Origin: Puccinellia tenuiflora
Taxonomy: Eukaryota > Streptophyta > Magnoliopsida > Poales > Poaceae
NCBI GenBank assembly: GCA_012064385.1
Contig: QRDG01000064.1
Location: 79,520 to 143,519, forward strand
Length of the DNA stretch: 64,000 nt
Direction: 5' to 3'
Position 1 is the first letter of the stretch. Each line of letters starts with the position of its first letter. The notes below the pieces were generated by a model. The model saw nothing but the letters and a program-made list of their open reading frames with translations. It had not been told where the DNA came from and did no database searches. A program made the position numbers and the translations under genes. This document shows positions 44,329-55,626 of this stretch, one piece after another.

Positions 44329-46014
44329 GATGGGCCTCGAGGACATTATTGGGCCGATTTTGAGGCTGTGCTATGGCCCATGTCGAGATGGCCAATGTTT
44401 CCTTATTTTTTTCAATAATTAGAATGTCTCGGTCGGATTTCTGTTTTATTTTTAGTGCTTTATCTTATGTATTTTATAATTTCATATTGCAACGTAGTAA
44501 ACAGAAGATAAATTGCCTAAAAATATGGTTAGAAACAAGTTATTATTATGGACTAGTGAACCAACAAGGATATTTCTTTAGAATATTTAAATATTTTAAT
44601 GTTGAACTATCAAATAAAAATATCTCTCCATATATGATTAATTTTGATGTTTAATTTGAGAATGTTATGACACTAAAATTAATTCTGACCAACGTTGTGT
44701 TAATTTTAAATATCAACCTCTGAAGTTCCTTCTAATTTTATGTCATTTCTTCCCAACCGTGTTTTGACATAGTTGGAATTTATGATTATGTCATGTTTAT
44801 TTTATTTGCAATGTAGCATTTTATCTTCATGCACATTACTTATGAATATCGATGACAATTACAGCTTCTGCTATACTTCAATATGATACGTCCGAACATC
44901 TGACAAGAAGTACCTTCTCTCGCTGTAAGAATTTAATGAAATTAAGTTTGGCATTCAATGAGTTTGACTATGCCTTAAGGGAGGATAAACCCATGGCACC
45001 CAATGTTGGTGCCACGAGGTATGATGAATTTAAGAAATTTATGACTCCAAGATGGGAAAAAAGAAAAAAAATCACATTGCAATGTTTGTGATGAGATCAA
45101 CCATATCATCTGACATCATTGGGACTCTCCCCAAAAAAGTGTACTCCCAAGAAATTTATGGCAACCTTAGAGGAGAAATTTAAAGGGAGTATCCTTATAG
45201 GGGAGAGCCCAATGATGCCAGGTGATATGGTTTCTTATCACAAGCATTCCAATGTGATTTGATTTTTCCCATTTTTCCATCTTGAAGTCATAAGTTTCTT
45301 ACTTTCATCATACCCTGTGGCACCAACATCAGATGATATGGGTTTATCCTGCCATAAGGCATAATAAAACTCATTGAAAGTCAAACATAATTATTTTGAT
45401 CAAATTCTTCCAACGATGTAAGTTACTTTCTGTCATATGTTCAACAGTATCATAGTGAAGCATACTGGAAGTTCTAATTGGCATATAATTTCATGTAATC
45501 TGCAGTAATATAAAATTTACGTCGGTAGAATAAAATAAACATGTCATATCATAAATTCCAACTCTATACCAAAACACCATTGGACAAAAATGACATATAA
45601 ATATAAACAAGTTTTAGGGGTTGACATGTAAAATTAACACAACATTTGTGAGAATTAATTTTAATGTTATAAAATTCTCAAATTAAACATTAAAATTAAT
45701 CATATTAGCAGAGACATTATTATTGTATGTCTAAGTTGATATTACAACATATTAAAAATATAAATAAACAATCTTGTTGGTTCATTTTCGTCCTGAATAA
45801 TAACATGTTTCTAACCATGTTTTTAGGCGATTTATTTTCTGTTTAAAACAATGCATTAAACATTAAATATAACAACATACAAGACATAAGATATGAAAAT
45901 AAAATTTGGCCCAGAAGTTTTAACTCTCGAAAAAAGAATAAGAAAAAATATAGGCCATCTTAACCGGGCCATAGCCCAGCCTTAGAATCTGCCCAATAAT
46001 GTTCCTGGGCCCAT
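44329..46014. repeat. Large inverted repeat (about 0.8-kb arms) containing Copia gag-like sequence
   Basis: Left arm 44329-45132 and right arm 45200-46014 are inverted copies with moderate divergence, separated by about 67 bp. The ends read GATGGGCCTCGAGGACATT and, as reverse complement, GATGGGCCCAGGAACATT. The inner part of each arm encodes a decayed Copia-type gag N-terminus (left: FDYALREDKPMAPNVGATRYDE at 44958-45030; the right arm has the same in reverse). The loop continues the gag only from the left side (KKFMATLEEKFKGS). It may be a foldback or long-terminal-repeat MULE-like element or an inverted duplication; no target duplication was found. Confidence 0.8.
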
Positions 46015-47097
46015 CACAAACCCGCAACTGGCTCTGCCGTCGGATTAGACCCAACGGGCGTCCTCGCTTTGAGGTGGAAAAAACCAGGGCCCAGTCAAAA
46101 CTTAACAGTAAGCCTCACTCTGCTCTCTCCCTCCCCAAGTCTCCCGCTCCGGTGTTTAGAGGCATGCGTGCTCTTCCGGCGAGCGTGGGAGCTCGTGTGT
46201 GGCAGGAGCTGGTGGTGCTCACCGATGAAGATGTTGGTCTTTTTTCGGTGACGACGTCAACACGAGGCTCAGCAGCCCGGCATTGACGTCAATTTCCGCG
46301 CAAGCGCGTCGTGAGCGGGCGGTGTCGTGGCGCCATCGCCCTCACGCGGTAGTGGGTGTTGCGCGGGTCCCGAAGGGAAGAGGCGGTGTGCATCTTTGAA
46401 TATGTAGTTATGTAGCCTATTATATTCACGTCATCTGAGTGTAAAGTGTAGAGGTGAAGCTAACTATTGCATTTGATAGACTCAAGTAACGACTCAGTCA
46501 ACGAAAACGACATAGATTCAGAAACTGCAGTTTAACACTAGCTTATTAGCTACTTTCAGAGAAATGTTTCACTCAGATCTAGGTTTTACAGGAACAGCGA
46601 AACATGAAGGCTAGGATTTAACCCAAAGACACAAAGATGAGGCTTATAGGCTGGGATCCAGGCTAAATAGGCATGGTGATACGTACGCGACAAGCCGACA
46701 AACAACGAAGCAGGTAAGGGAAAAGCTAAACTGATGAAAATGTAGGTTGTCATTTTAAAATACTGATCGTTGGTTCATTCTGAGTCGTCCATATGGAGAT
46801 CAACGGTTCACATCTTCGACCAGTGGCGCGATGCGGTACGATATGACTAGGGGGCGTAATGGACGATGGACGGTTCAACTTGAATGCGGCAACACGAAAG
46901 GGGTGTAGTCTTCATAAACTTCAGAGTAACAGCTTCGTCAGGCTAGTGTCGTTCCTGACAGCATTGTATTTCCGTCAAGAAAAAAGAGGTGAAGCTAACT
47001 ATAGCATTGTATATCCATCAACAATAAAGGTACCCTGAATCGACGCAAAAGTGTCTTCATGATGTGCAACAAGTTGGGTCCTTAATCCTAATACTAA
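46015..47097. other. Unassigned stretch
   Basis: GC-rich at 46040-46390, then mixed. The open frame at 45999-46286 has no recognised family. I see no transposon ends. Confidence 0.35.
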
Positions 47098-48245
47098 GGG
47101 TGTGTTTGGTTGGGTGGCTAGCCACCAAGTGGTTGTGGGTAGCCATTTTTTAAGTGGTTAGCCCATGTTTGGTTTGTGGTGTTGGGTGTGTGGGGGTAGC
47201 CAAATTTTAGGCATATTCCCTCAAAAAAGTGGTTGAGCTCAACCACTATAAAAGTGGTGGTTGAGGCCAACCACCCGTGGGCGAGTCCCTGCCATCACCT
47301 GCGAAACATTTTACGACATATTCATCGTACTCAAAAAATAGAAAATTTATCCTTTTTTAATATTTGAAAAAGCTTTTCATTATTAAATATATTAAGACAT
47401 TTTACCCGTTTATATATGTGAAAAAAATTTCCCTTATTATATAAATATTAAGAAAAGTTGACATATTTCCCTTTTAAATATTAACCAAACATTTACCTTT
47501 TTAATATTAGAATAAATTTTCCTTTTTATATATTAAAAATATTGGAATAAACTTTTTCCTTTAAATATAATAACAAATTTACCCTTCTAAAATAGCTTCT
47601 AAAATAGTTGAAAACACATTTTTTTATATATTAACAATATTTGAAGAAACTTTTATATTTTAATTATTTGAACAAAATATTCACTTTTAAATATTTAAAC
47701 AAACTTTTCTTGATTTATACATTAATAATATTGGAATAAACATTTCCCTTTAAATATAATAAGTAATTTTACGCTTTTAAATATTTGAAAACATTTTACT
47801 ATTATATATTAAGAATATTTGAAGAAACGTTCCCTTGTAATTATTTGAACAAAATATTCACTTTTAAATATTTGAACTAACTCTTTCCTTTTAAATATTT
47901 GAGCAAAGTTATTTCAGATGCATATATTTTACCTCAACACATTAAGAAATTTCCCTCTCTAAATTACTGTATAGTATAGATATTTAAACAAACTTTTCCC
48001 TTTTATCAATATATTACGGGGTTTCTTCAGCATCTTAAAAATAATTGACCATATCACTCTAAGTATTTCTAATCCCTCAAAATAAACACAAATATGGCCA
48101 CCCCTAACCACTTTTTATCACTTCAACCAAACAGAAAACATGGCTAGCCAACACACACAACCAAACATGAAAAATGGTTACCACCAACCATGTGGTTAGG
48201 GGTGCCCCCAACCACTTTTTCATAGCCAATGAACCAAACACACCC
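47098..48245. mobile_element. Harbinger-like non-autonomous element, 1148 bp
   Basis: Inverted ends GGGTGTGTTTGGTT and AACCAAACACACCC are exact over 14 bp, flanked by TAA on both sides. Near both ends there are further TGGCTAGCCA and GTGGTTGGG-type inverted motifs. The interior (47330-48010) is very AT-rich, with irregular repeats of AAATATTTGAA and TTTCCCTTTT, and has no open frame. Confidence 0.85.
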
Positions 48246-48540
48246 TAAGGGAACACAGTAGTTTGGCAGATTTCAGAGTCATGATCGCAGATGAGGATCA
48301 ATATATGCTATATATACCAATCAAACAAAATAAAAATATATGCTATATATCTAGTGTTCAGCATGGGGAGGTGGACAAATATCTCGATTTCCATTAGCAC
48401 ATAAGAGGCGAACTGGATGTGGTAAACAAGAATTGGAATTCTAATCATCTTTGCCTAAGCATAATTACAGTATACTCTTCAAATGGAAGTATATTTAGTG
48501 ATAATGGCAGTAATATGTAAAACTGCAAAAGAAACTATGC
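48246..48540 (-). other. 3' flank of DUF1618 copy B
   Basis: 48360-48520 is related to 20600-20780, the corresponding flank of copy A. No other feature seen. Confidence 0.6.
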
Positions 48541-49677
48541 TTAGTGCCGGTGGTAGTATAGTGTTACCTGGTGATCCTCTAAACCCAGCCAGTATGCACT
48601 GAACTCACTAGCGAAGAGTTGGGAATGAATAATCCAGTCTGTACTTGCTTGATAGAACTTGGCTTGGCTACTCTCCATGTCAACACGAATCAAGTATTGT
48701 CCTTTGCATTCCACGCTTGGATGGGCCATGACCCTGATATCAGTGAGGTTATTCGCCACGGCCCTGATATGAGTGAAGACTAGGTAGACGACATCGGCTT
48801 CATGCATGCTCAGAACAGGGAAACATGGAGCAATCTTTCCCATACCGGTGGACTGGTGAGTCTCGTTTGCCCAGATGTTCTCGACGTCGTACACCTTGCT
48901 TTTCCCACCTTGAGAGATCAGGCGACAAGGTCCAAAGGGTCAGTTTTAGTTCTTCAGGCCGCCGTTCAACATAGCCATCCATGGTGACAAACTTAATGAC
49001 GCCGCCAACACAGGCCATGGAACGGAATTCCTCTCCGCAGATCTGCCAGCCTCGACGCTGGGGGTCGAGGACATCATAGGCTGGACACCCATCCGGCAAT
49101 GGCACGAAACGGAATTTCGGGTCCGCGCCAAATCTTTGCACCCCGCTCAGATCACAGACCACCATGCCTTTGAGCAGATCCACCCAACAGAGGGAAGTGC
49201 CCTGATAATGGAAGCACATGCCAGCGGTAAAGTCGACGATGCGGGGGCAAACCTCAAGGGGCAGGATCCCTGCCTTCACAACCCATTCTTTGGCGGACGG
49301 GTACCACAGATAGAGCGCAGCTTCGCCAACATCGGAGCTTCCATCCCTGGTGAGTTCGGCGAGAGTGTAGCCGGCGCCGTCCCCGTCGCACACGACAACA
49401 GCTGGGTGACACCTGATGGCGGCGTGGAAGCGGCGGTAGGGGAGCTGGGGAATCATGGAGATGGAGTTCTTACTGGCGTCGTAGATCAGATGGCATCCTC
49501 TGCAAAGGGTGCCGGGCCGGTAGGAGCCGGCATAGAGGGCGACGAGGTGCTTGTCCGCGCTGGAGATGCAGGCCGAGGTAACCTGATCGCATAGTGGTGG
49601 GACGGATTTCGTCGGCTGCAGCATGCTGAGGGAGGATAATTCCGGTGGATCAGCGAGGCGTGCGACCAGTAGTGGAA
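48541..49677 (-). pseudogene. DUF1618 gene copy B, frameshifted and 5'-truncated
   Basis: A second DUF1618-type gene of unknown function. The minus-strand frame ending near 48900 contains LADPPELSSLSMLQPTKS, AVVVCDGDGAGYTLAEL, LYLWYPSAKEWVVKAG, WVDLLKGMVVCDLSGVQ and MACVGGVIKFVTMDGY. The C-terminal third (48541-48894; FPVLSMHEADVVYLVF, RVDMESSQAKF) lies in another frame. Compared with copy A, two bases are missing near 48905 (RWEKQ against RWDRSK), which explains the shift. The first 60-65 residues of copy A are absent. At about 49668 the homology stops, a 26-base G run begins at 49678, and a Gypsy LTR begins at 49711. Unlike copy A it keeps the C-terminal end without a MITE. Confidence 0.88.
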
Positions 49678-49703
49678 GGGGGGGGGGGGGGGGGGGGGGG
49701 GGG
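49678..49703. repeat. G homopolymer of 26 bases
   Basis: An uninterrupted run of G at the broken 5' end of DUF1618 copy B, seven bases before the Gypsy LTR. It would be read as Pro codons on the gene strand. The exact length is likely to be unreliable. Confidence 0.9.
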
Positions 49704-49710
49704 TTGTCCC

Positions 49711-50547
49711 TGTCGGGGGGCAACCCCGGATAGGGTCAAGATAATGAATTAAGTGTTGACCCGAAGTTGACCGGGTCAGTGTTGTCCGACATAGCGTGGA
49801 CCGGCATGGTCGAGATAGCCGTGCTGGCTTGAAACCGAGATAACGGGACCGACATATCTGAACCGACATACAAGATTATGTCGGTTTACCTTCACAGTTA
49901 CTTGTATGTGTAGGGGGAGCAAATCGAGTCAAGGAATCTGGCGTGGCTATGCCGGATCACGAAGAGACACCTTATCACGGTCTACGGTCAAGACAAGGGT
50001 CCAATCCCTCCAATCACGGAGCATGGGCAAGTGCCATGCCGCAAGTACGATGGGATATGTCTCCACTATACCGCTGACCAGGGCGGTACGGGGAAGCAGT
50101 GCGCAGGAGTGGACGACATGTCCTGTCCAGGGCAGAGGCGACATGGCGACCAGGGCTGACGCCAGCCAGGGATAGCCACAGTAGTTACCGCCATACTGTA
50201 ACTTGGGCACCATTATATAAGATACCCGAGGCCTTCGTAGCAAAGGGACCGAAACCTAAAAAGAGATCTGGGAGAGAACCGGAAAGGTAGAGATAGAGAG
50301 AGCTAGACATCGTCCGACATACAGCTCAAGGAGCACCCCTGTAACCCGGATTGTGCTTCACATATACTCAGACAAGCAGGAGTAGGGGTTTTACCTCCTC
50401 ACGAGGGCCCTGAACCTGGGTAAACCGTGTGTGTGCGTGTGTTCCTTGTGTGCGTAATCCTGCGCATAATCCCTCCCCGGTGCCATCAGCGTCCATCGGC
50501 CCCAACATAAGCCATCCCATGGCATCTGTCAGTTCACCACGACGACA
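49711..50547 (+). repeat. 5' LTR of the Tat-type Gypsy element
   Basis: Starts TGTCGGGGGGC and ends CACGACGACA. A TATA-like TTATATAAGATA lies at 50212-50223. The CAAGCAGGAGTAGGGGTTTT and CCTGAACCTGGGTAAA motifs near 50373-50426 are typical of LTRs of this lineage; related motifs in reverse occur in the 35248-35675 LTR. Confidence 0.8.
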
Positions 50548-50549
50548 GT

Positions 50550-50565
50550 TGGCGCCCACCGTGGG
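50550..50565 (+). other. Primer-binding site of the Tat-type element
   Basis: TGGCGCCCACCGTGGG, two bases after the LTR end, is the usual primer site of this lineage in grasses. Confidence 0.8.
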
Positions 50566-52181
50566 AACAGCTGCGGCGCTGGCTGGTGTTTTCATCCGGA
50601 CGGGATCCGTCATCGCTTCCAGCGAGCGCGTGGCCTGTGGCCTTGTCCACAGGTTCGGCTCGCTGAACGTCATCAGCGACAACGCTGGCTGCTTCGGCAG
50701 CAGGCCGCTCCCGCGGAACGGCTGCCTCATCAACTTCGGCGACCTTACGGTCTATGTCGCCACCGAGATTGTCTACAGGTACCCCGAGCAGGTGCATGTC
50801 ATTGCGGATCCTCCTGCGGTCTGCGCAGCTCGCGGCCGGCGTACCCCTCGCCCCGCTAGCTGCGTGGAAGTCATGATGACCTCTTCGGTCGTTGCGACCA
50901 GGGTTGTGGCCGGCGAACCCACCACCAGCACCAGATCCACCAGGACGGCGTGCCCGCCGTTGGAGAAGCCCGAGAACCGCCCGGTACCCGCCGGTACATC
51001 AGGTGTGCCGGTGGTGCCGAGTCCTCTTCAGGATGCGATTGAGAAACTGGCCACTCCAGTTACTCCCAGCGGAGACGCGGCTCTGGCGCAAGCTTAGCTG
51101 GAGGAGCAGCGTCAGAGCATACTCCAGGAGGCTATCGAGGTAGCCCGAGTCAGGCAAGAGTTCGACATCTCGCTCCGTGAGTATAACAAAGCTCATGGTT
51201 TTACTCCAGTAGCAAGCCCTACGTATTGTCGCTTGAATGAGGTGCGTAACCGAGGTAGAGACCTCAATGCTGAAATTGCTAGAGATGGTAGATCCAAATC
51301 TAGTAGAACTGCTAGTCATGTATCGTAAGCCTAGATATAGCACACCTGGCAAGAACCTTAGGGCTGCAGAGGCAGCCATAGCCGAGTTATCTAGCTTATC
51401 CAGTGAAGCTCGTCGTAGGCAGCAGGACCGGGTAAATGAATTGGTAGCTGTTGCTAATCGTCAGAATGAGGCCTACTTTAAGGCAAACCCTTTAGGTGCA
51501 GGTGGATCCCGGTACATTCATTCGGCTGGTGGTGCCGATGGAGTGTCCAAGGGACAAGCTTCGTCGCCACATGTCGGCACAGATCGTGACCGGAGTGTAA
51601 ACTCTGGTAGAAACAAGCAGATGCAGACATATGATCCGGCTTATGCCGGAAGGCAGTTAGCCGGGCAAGGCAATGCCGGTCGGGAAGCTCCCGATCCCGG
51701 CCAGGCTAATCCCGGTGCCGGTCGGGATCATCCGGCTGTTCGAGACCAGCAACCTCGGTATCCGGCACCAAACCCACCTCGGCAACAGCATGGTGTCAGG
51801 TATGCCGCTCAGCAACAAGAGGGTGATCCGGGGGTCAACCGGTATGATGATGGTTACTCGGCTATGGAGAATGCCGGGTACCGAAGATTTGTGCGTATGG
51901 CGTCCGAGGGTGCGCTCGGATCCCGGCTGGGAGCTCGCCAGCTGCCAGCACATGATGTCCACAACAAGCTTGATAGAATCTATATGTCTGAACTCCTGGA
52001 AGAGCAAGGCCCACCTGGTCCGGCGTGTTTTGGACCCCGGATCATGAAACAAGCACCGGTGCCGGGCTTTCAGCTCCCCCGGGGCACAAAAACATATGAC
52101 GGCAGTACTAAGCCGGAAGATTGGTTGACTGATTATGTCACAGCAGTGCATATTACTGGTGGCAGCCGCCGGTGGGCAGTG
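50554..52181 (+). pseudogene. Gag of the Tat-type Gypsy element, partial
   Basis: The first part (50554-51097) is a variable N-terminus ending in TAG. 51237-52181 continues in another frame with an Arg/Gln/Pro-rich region (for example YPAPNPPRQQHGVRYAAQQ). The conserved gag core follows: ACFGPRIMKQAPVPGFQLPR, TYDGSTKPEDWLTDYVTAVH and GGSRRWAV. The capsid domain and zinc knuckle that should follow are lost at the junction. Confidence 0.8.
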
Positions 52182-55100
52182 TGTAGCGCCCCGACTCCAG
52201 AACTATACAGTGAAGCGTTGTGCAACCGGTCATGCTACACAATCGAAGGTTACTGGGTTTACCAATCCCAGGCCAAAACTCATTGGCAGGTGTGCTCGGA
52301 ATGGATCATCGGCACACAACACCTCGATCATGCCATAAGCTCAGACATCGCTATCACGTATAGTAGAGAGATCAAGACTGCGAAACAACTGGCACATCAC
52401 AGACTCTACGACACCAAGAGATCATAGTTCAACTCATATAATGAGAAAGATAGCAAATAACACTTCAGAGGTCACAGACCCAAGATTACATCAAGCGGAA
52501 GCAAATTTAGTTGTCTAAACAACAAGATCCAAAATATGGCCTAAGAGGCCTACAGATAAACATCCCATGCCAGCCTGTTCCAAGATGTCCCAAGCTGCCA
52601 CCTGGGAACCCCAGACTACTCTTCAATGTCAATAAAGAACCCACCTTCCAGTTCAGTGACGTCCTCCTCTGAAACAAATAATATTCAACAAAGCAAGGCT
52701 GAGTACGACGTACTCGCAAGAATTAGAAGGGCGATATAGGCCCAATGCTGACGGAGGCTCTAATGCTGTAGATGTAGCTAATTTGCATAAAGCTAGTTTT
52801 CCTTTTAAAAAAAGATAAAGACCCATGGCATCGTCTACTCAGAATGTTTTCCGAAAAGGGGTAAGCGAGTAACTTTCATCTCCGGTTCTCATCGAACCAT
52901 TTGTAGCCAACACCAACTCATCTCCACCAAGGCACTCCCTCGAATCACCCTCGAGGAAATGAACCTTTTATCACACTTTGAATTGCAACCTCTAGCTACC
53001 AAGTTTTAATTAGGTTCAGATTCTCTATGATCTCGTAGTCCGTTCCCAAGTCGTCCATAACCGCGGACACGGCTTTTCGAAAAGATTGAACCCTGCAGGG
53101 GTGTACTAATTTACCCATTGGTACCGTCTGGCTCGCCTAGTTAGCTCTCTTCCGGGGAAAGCTGGCAAGTGGGCGCGGTTAAACCTTTACCTCGCGTGAG
53201 ACTATCCAAGAATCATCGGTGGCGACAGGACAAGTTTACCCAGCCTATTTCAGCCCCTGCCCCCATCGCCACACCCTAACACCACACACACCCTCTTCAT
53301 CGCGCCATCGTCCACCTGCAACTCACACGCAAATGGAAAGCGCAAATCTAGAGGATCCTTGGATACGCCCGCACAAGTTATTCAGTTAGTAAGGAGCCCA
53401 TACCCCCACCAATGGAAGCACGCTCGATCTTGGTTCTAGAGACAAGAACTCGCACCTAGGGGCAAGAATGAGACAACCCACCATCCCCGATGGCAACTCA
53501 TCCAAGCCTTCTTAGCAATTTAATTAAGCATCACATGTATCCACCATGCCCGAATCATTCCATCAACCTCAATATCATGGAATTTAATAACGGACAGCTA
53601 AGCATTCTACTAAACATGGCTAAGCATAGCTAAGCATGTATACCACAATTATATTTTGAATCCGGCCAACACATCATACCTATGGTTCATAGGAGGGGAA
53701 GCATGTGATGGCTCGGGAAGACATGCATTTGTAGGATACTCTAGTATTGACCAAGAATTGACATAGAATCGAATGCAATATTCTGGTGGATAAAATAAAT
53801 TTATAAAACAATGGGAGACTAGATGCTAAGAAGGTTAGGTTATCTCTTGCCTTGCTAATAGTACTGGTCACGTTGATCGTCGAGGTATTGTGGTGGAACC
53901 TCGACTCCTGAATCTACCGATACACAAACAATACAGGAAATGAAATAAATAACACGAATACAAAGGTGCCATGCACAATCATGATGAGATGGTCAAATTA
54001 TGCATTGAATTAATATTGGGCATGTCCCACAAGTTAAATGGAACCCTTAAAATAAATATTGCAATTAACGGGTTAAAACTCCATATTTAACTTAGTGAAT
54101 TAAGTTATTATTCAAAATGTCCAGCACTGAAATATGGGGTCTACATGCATGAAAATGACATTATTAGATAGGTATTATTCCACTGATCAATTTGGTACTT
54201 CGTTTGCAATTTTTCGATTAACGATGAAGAAATGGTGATTTAAACGGTTATGCAATTTAAATCATTTTAACCAATTCAAAAATGACATCAAAGGAAAAGT
54301 TGTCTTCATGCTGTGGAATTAACGTAGCTAGATAGCATTTGAGTTGCTGATCACTTTGATATTTTATTCACAATTTTTGAGTGATTATTTCTCAAGTTAT
54401 GAATTTCCCAAAATTGGAATTAAATCAGTCATTCTAGTAATTTTAATTAAACAACAATTTAAAGATTCATTATTACAGGGAAATAGAACTAACAATTAGA
54501 TGTTGTTTTCCTGAACATTTTGAGATCTTAATTGCAATTTTTGGATCAAAATTCATAAAGTTATGGATTTTCTAAATTCCATTTATATTCTGCCATTTTA
54601 GTATTCATTAAATAAAGACAAATTATTTCTGCCAATTAATTCTACCAAGGGTACTAACAGATAGATATTTCCTTCCTGAGCATTTTGGTATATTATTTGC
54701 ATTTTTCTGAGTTGTGGTTCAAAAGTTATTGAATTTCAAAGTTCAATTTGAATTCTGCCTATTTGTTTTAATTTGCAGAAAAACGGTTCGGCGTTTTGTA
54801 CCGGGGTGAAGCTAGCCACGGTCGCTGACGGCGGGGCCCAAGCCTATGTGGCATCCACGTCGGCCGAAAGGCCCACCGCAGGTTTGACCCGGAGGAGGGG
54901 TGCCACGACCGGCGCTGTGGCGGTGAGCGCCGGCACGTCCGTGCACGGACGCGTCAACGGAGGGGCGCTGGGCGGGAGCTAGCGTGCGCGTTCGACGTGC
55001 CTGCCTACGGGGATCGCGCCGCTAGCTTTAGGTCACCGGAGTGACCTTGGCGACGACGGACGGCGGACGGCCGACGATGGGCAGAACGGCCACAACGAAC

Positions 55101-55626
55101 TAGGGAGAGAGGAAGGGCACGAAGTGGTCCCGGAGGACGGGGTGCTCACCCTGAGCGCGTCTAGGTGCTCGTCGGTGAAGGGGGAGGGCTGCAACGGTGG
55201 CAATCGTGGTGGCGGTCGTCGGTCGGAGGCGGGGAAGACGAGGAAGAATGCGACGATCCCGAGCGTCCCGACTCGATTGCTTGGGCGAGGAGGAAGAAGG
55301 GAAAGAGGCCGGGCTTTTGCCCCGGCTCGATCTGCTCCGGGAGGCCTGTGTCGACAGCGGCGAGCGGCGGCGTCTCGGTCAGTTCACGGACATGGCGTCG
55401 GCTGCTAGGGTTTGCTGCAGGGGAAAAAGGAGGGGGAGAGGGAGCAGAGGGTCGTGGGGGTGCTTCTTAGCCTCCATGGGGGGCCAGGGCGCGAGGAGGG
55501 GCGAGGGGAGGCCACGGCGACGCGGCGGCCATGGTGACAGTGCCTCCCCTGTCGCCACAGTGAAGGGCGATGACACTTTTCCGAAAAACCCCCTGACATT
55601 TCTTTCCCTTTTCTGTTTTTATTTTT
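52182..55626. repeat. Long non-coding repeat, probably part of a large LTR
   Basis: It begins TGTAGCGCCCCGACTCC exactly where the gag stops and holds 3.4 kb without a credible gene. The first 2.5 kb are AT-rich with degenerate repeats (TCACTTTGATATTTT-like, 54160-54720). The last 0.85 kb (54780-55600) is GC-rich and leader-like, with overlapping open frames on both strands. This organisation resembles long Triticeae Gypsy LTRs, but I found no matching right end or target duplication. Confidence 0.4.

Larger units (their letters stand above)
49711..52181 (+). mobile_element. Tat-type Gypsy retrotransposon, 5' LTR plus gag, cut by another repeat
   Basis: An 837-bp 5' LTR is followed by a primer-binding site and gag. 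At about 52182 the gag stops within the GGSRRWAV motif and a different repeat (TGTAGCGCC...) begins. No pol domain or 3' LTR appears later in the window, so the remainder is deleted. GTCCC (49706-49710) could be half of a target duplication. Confidence 0.8.
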
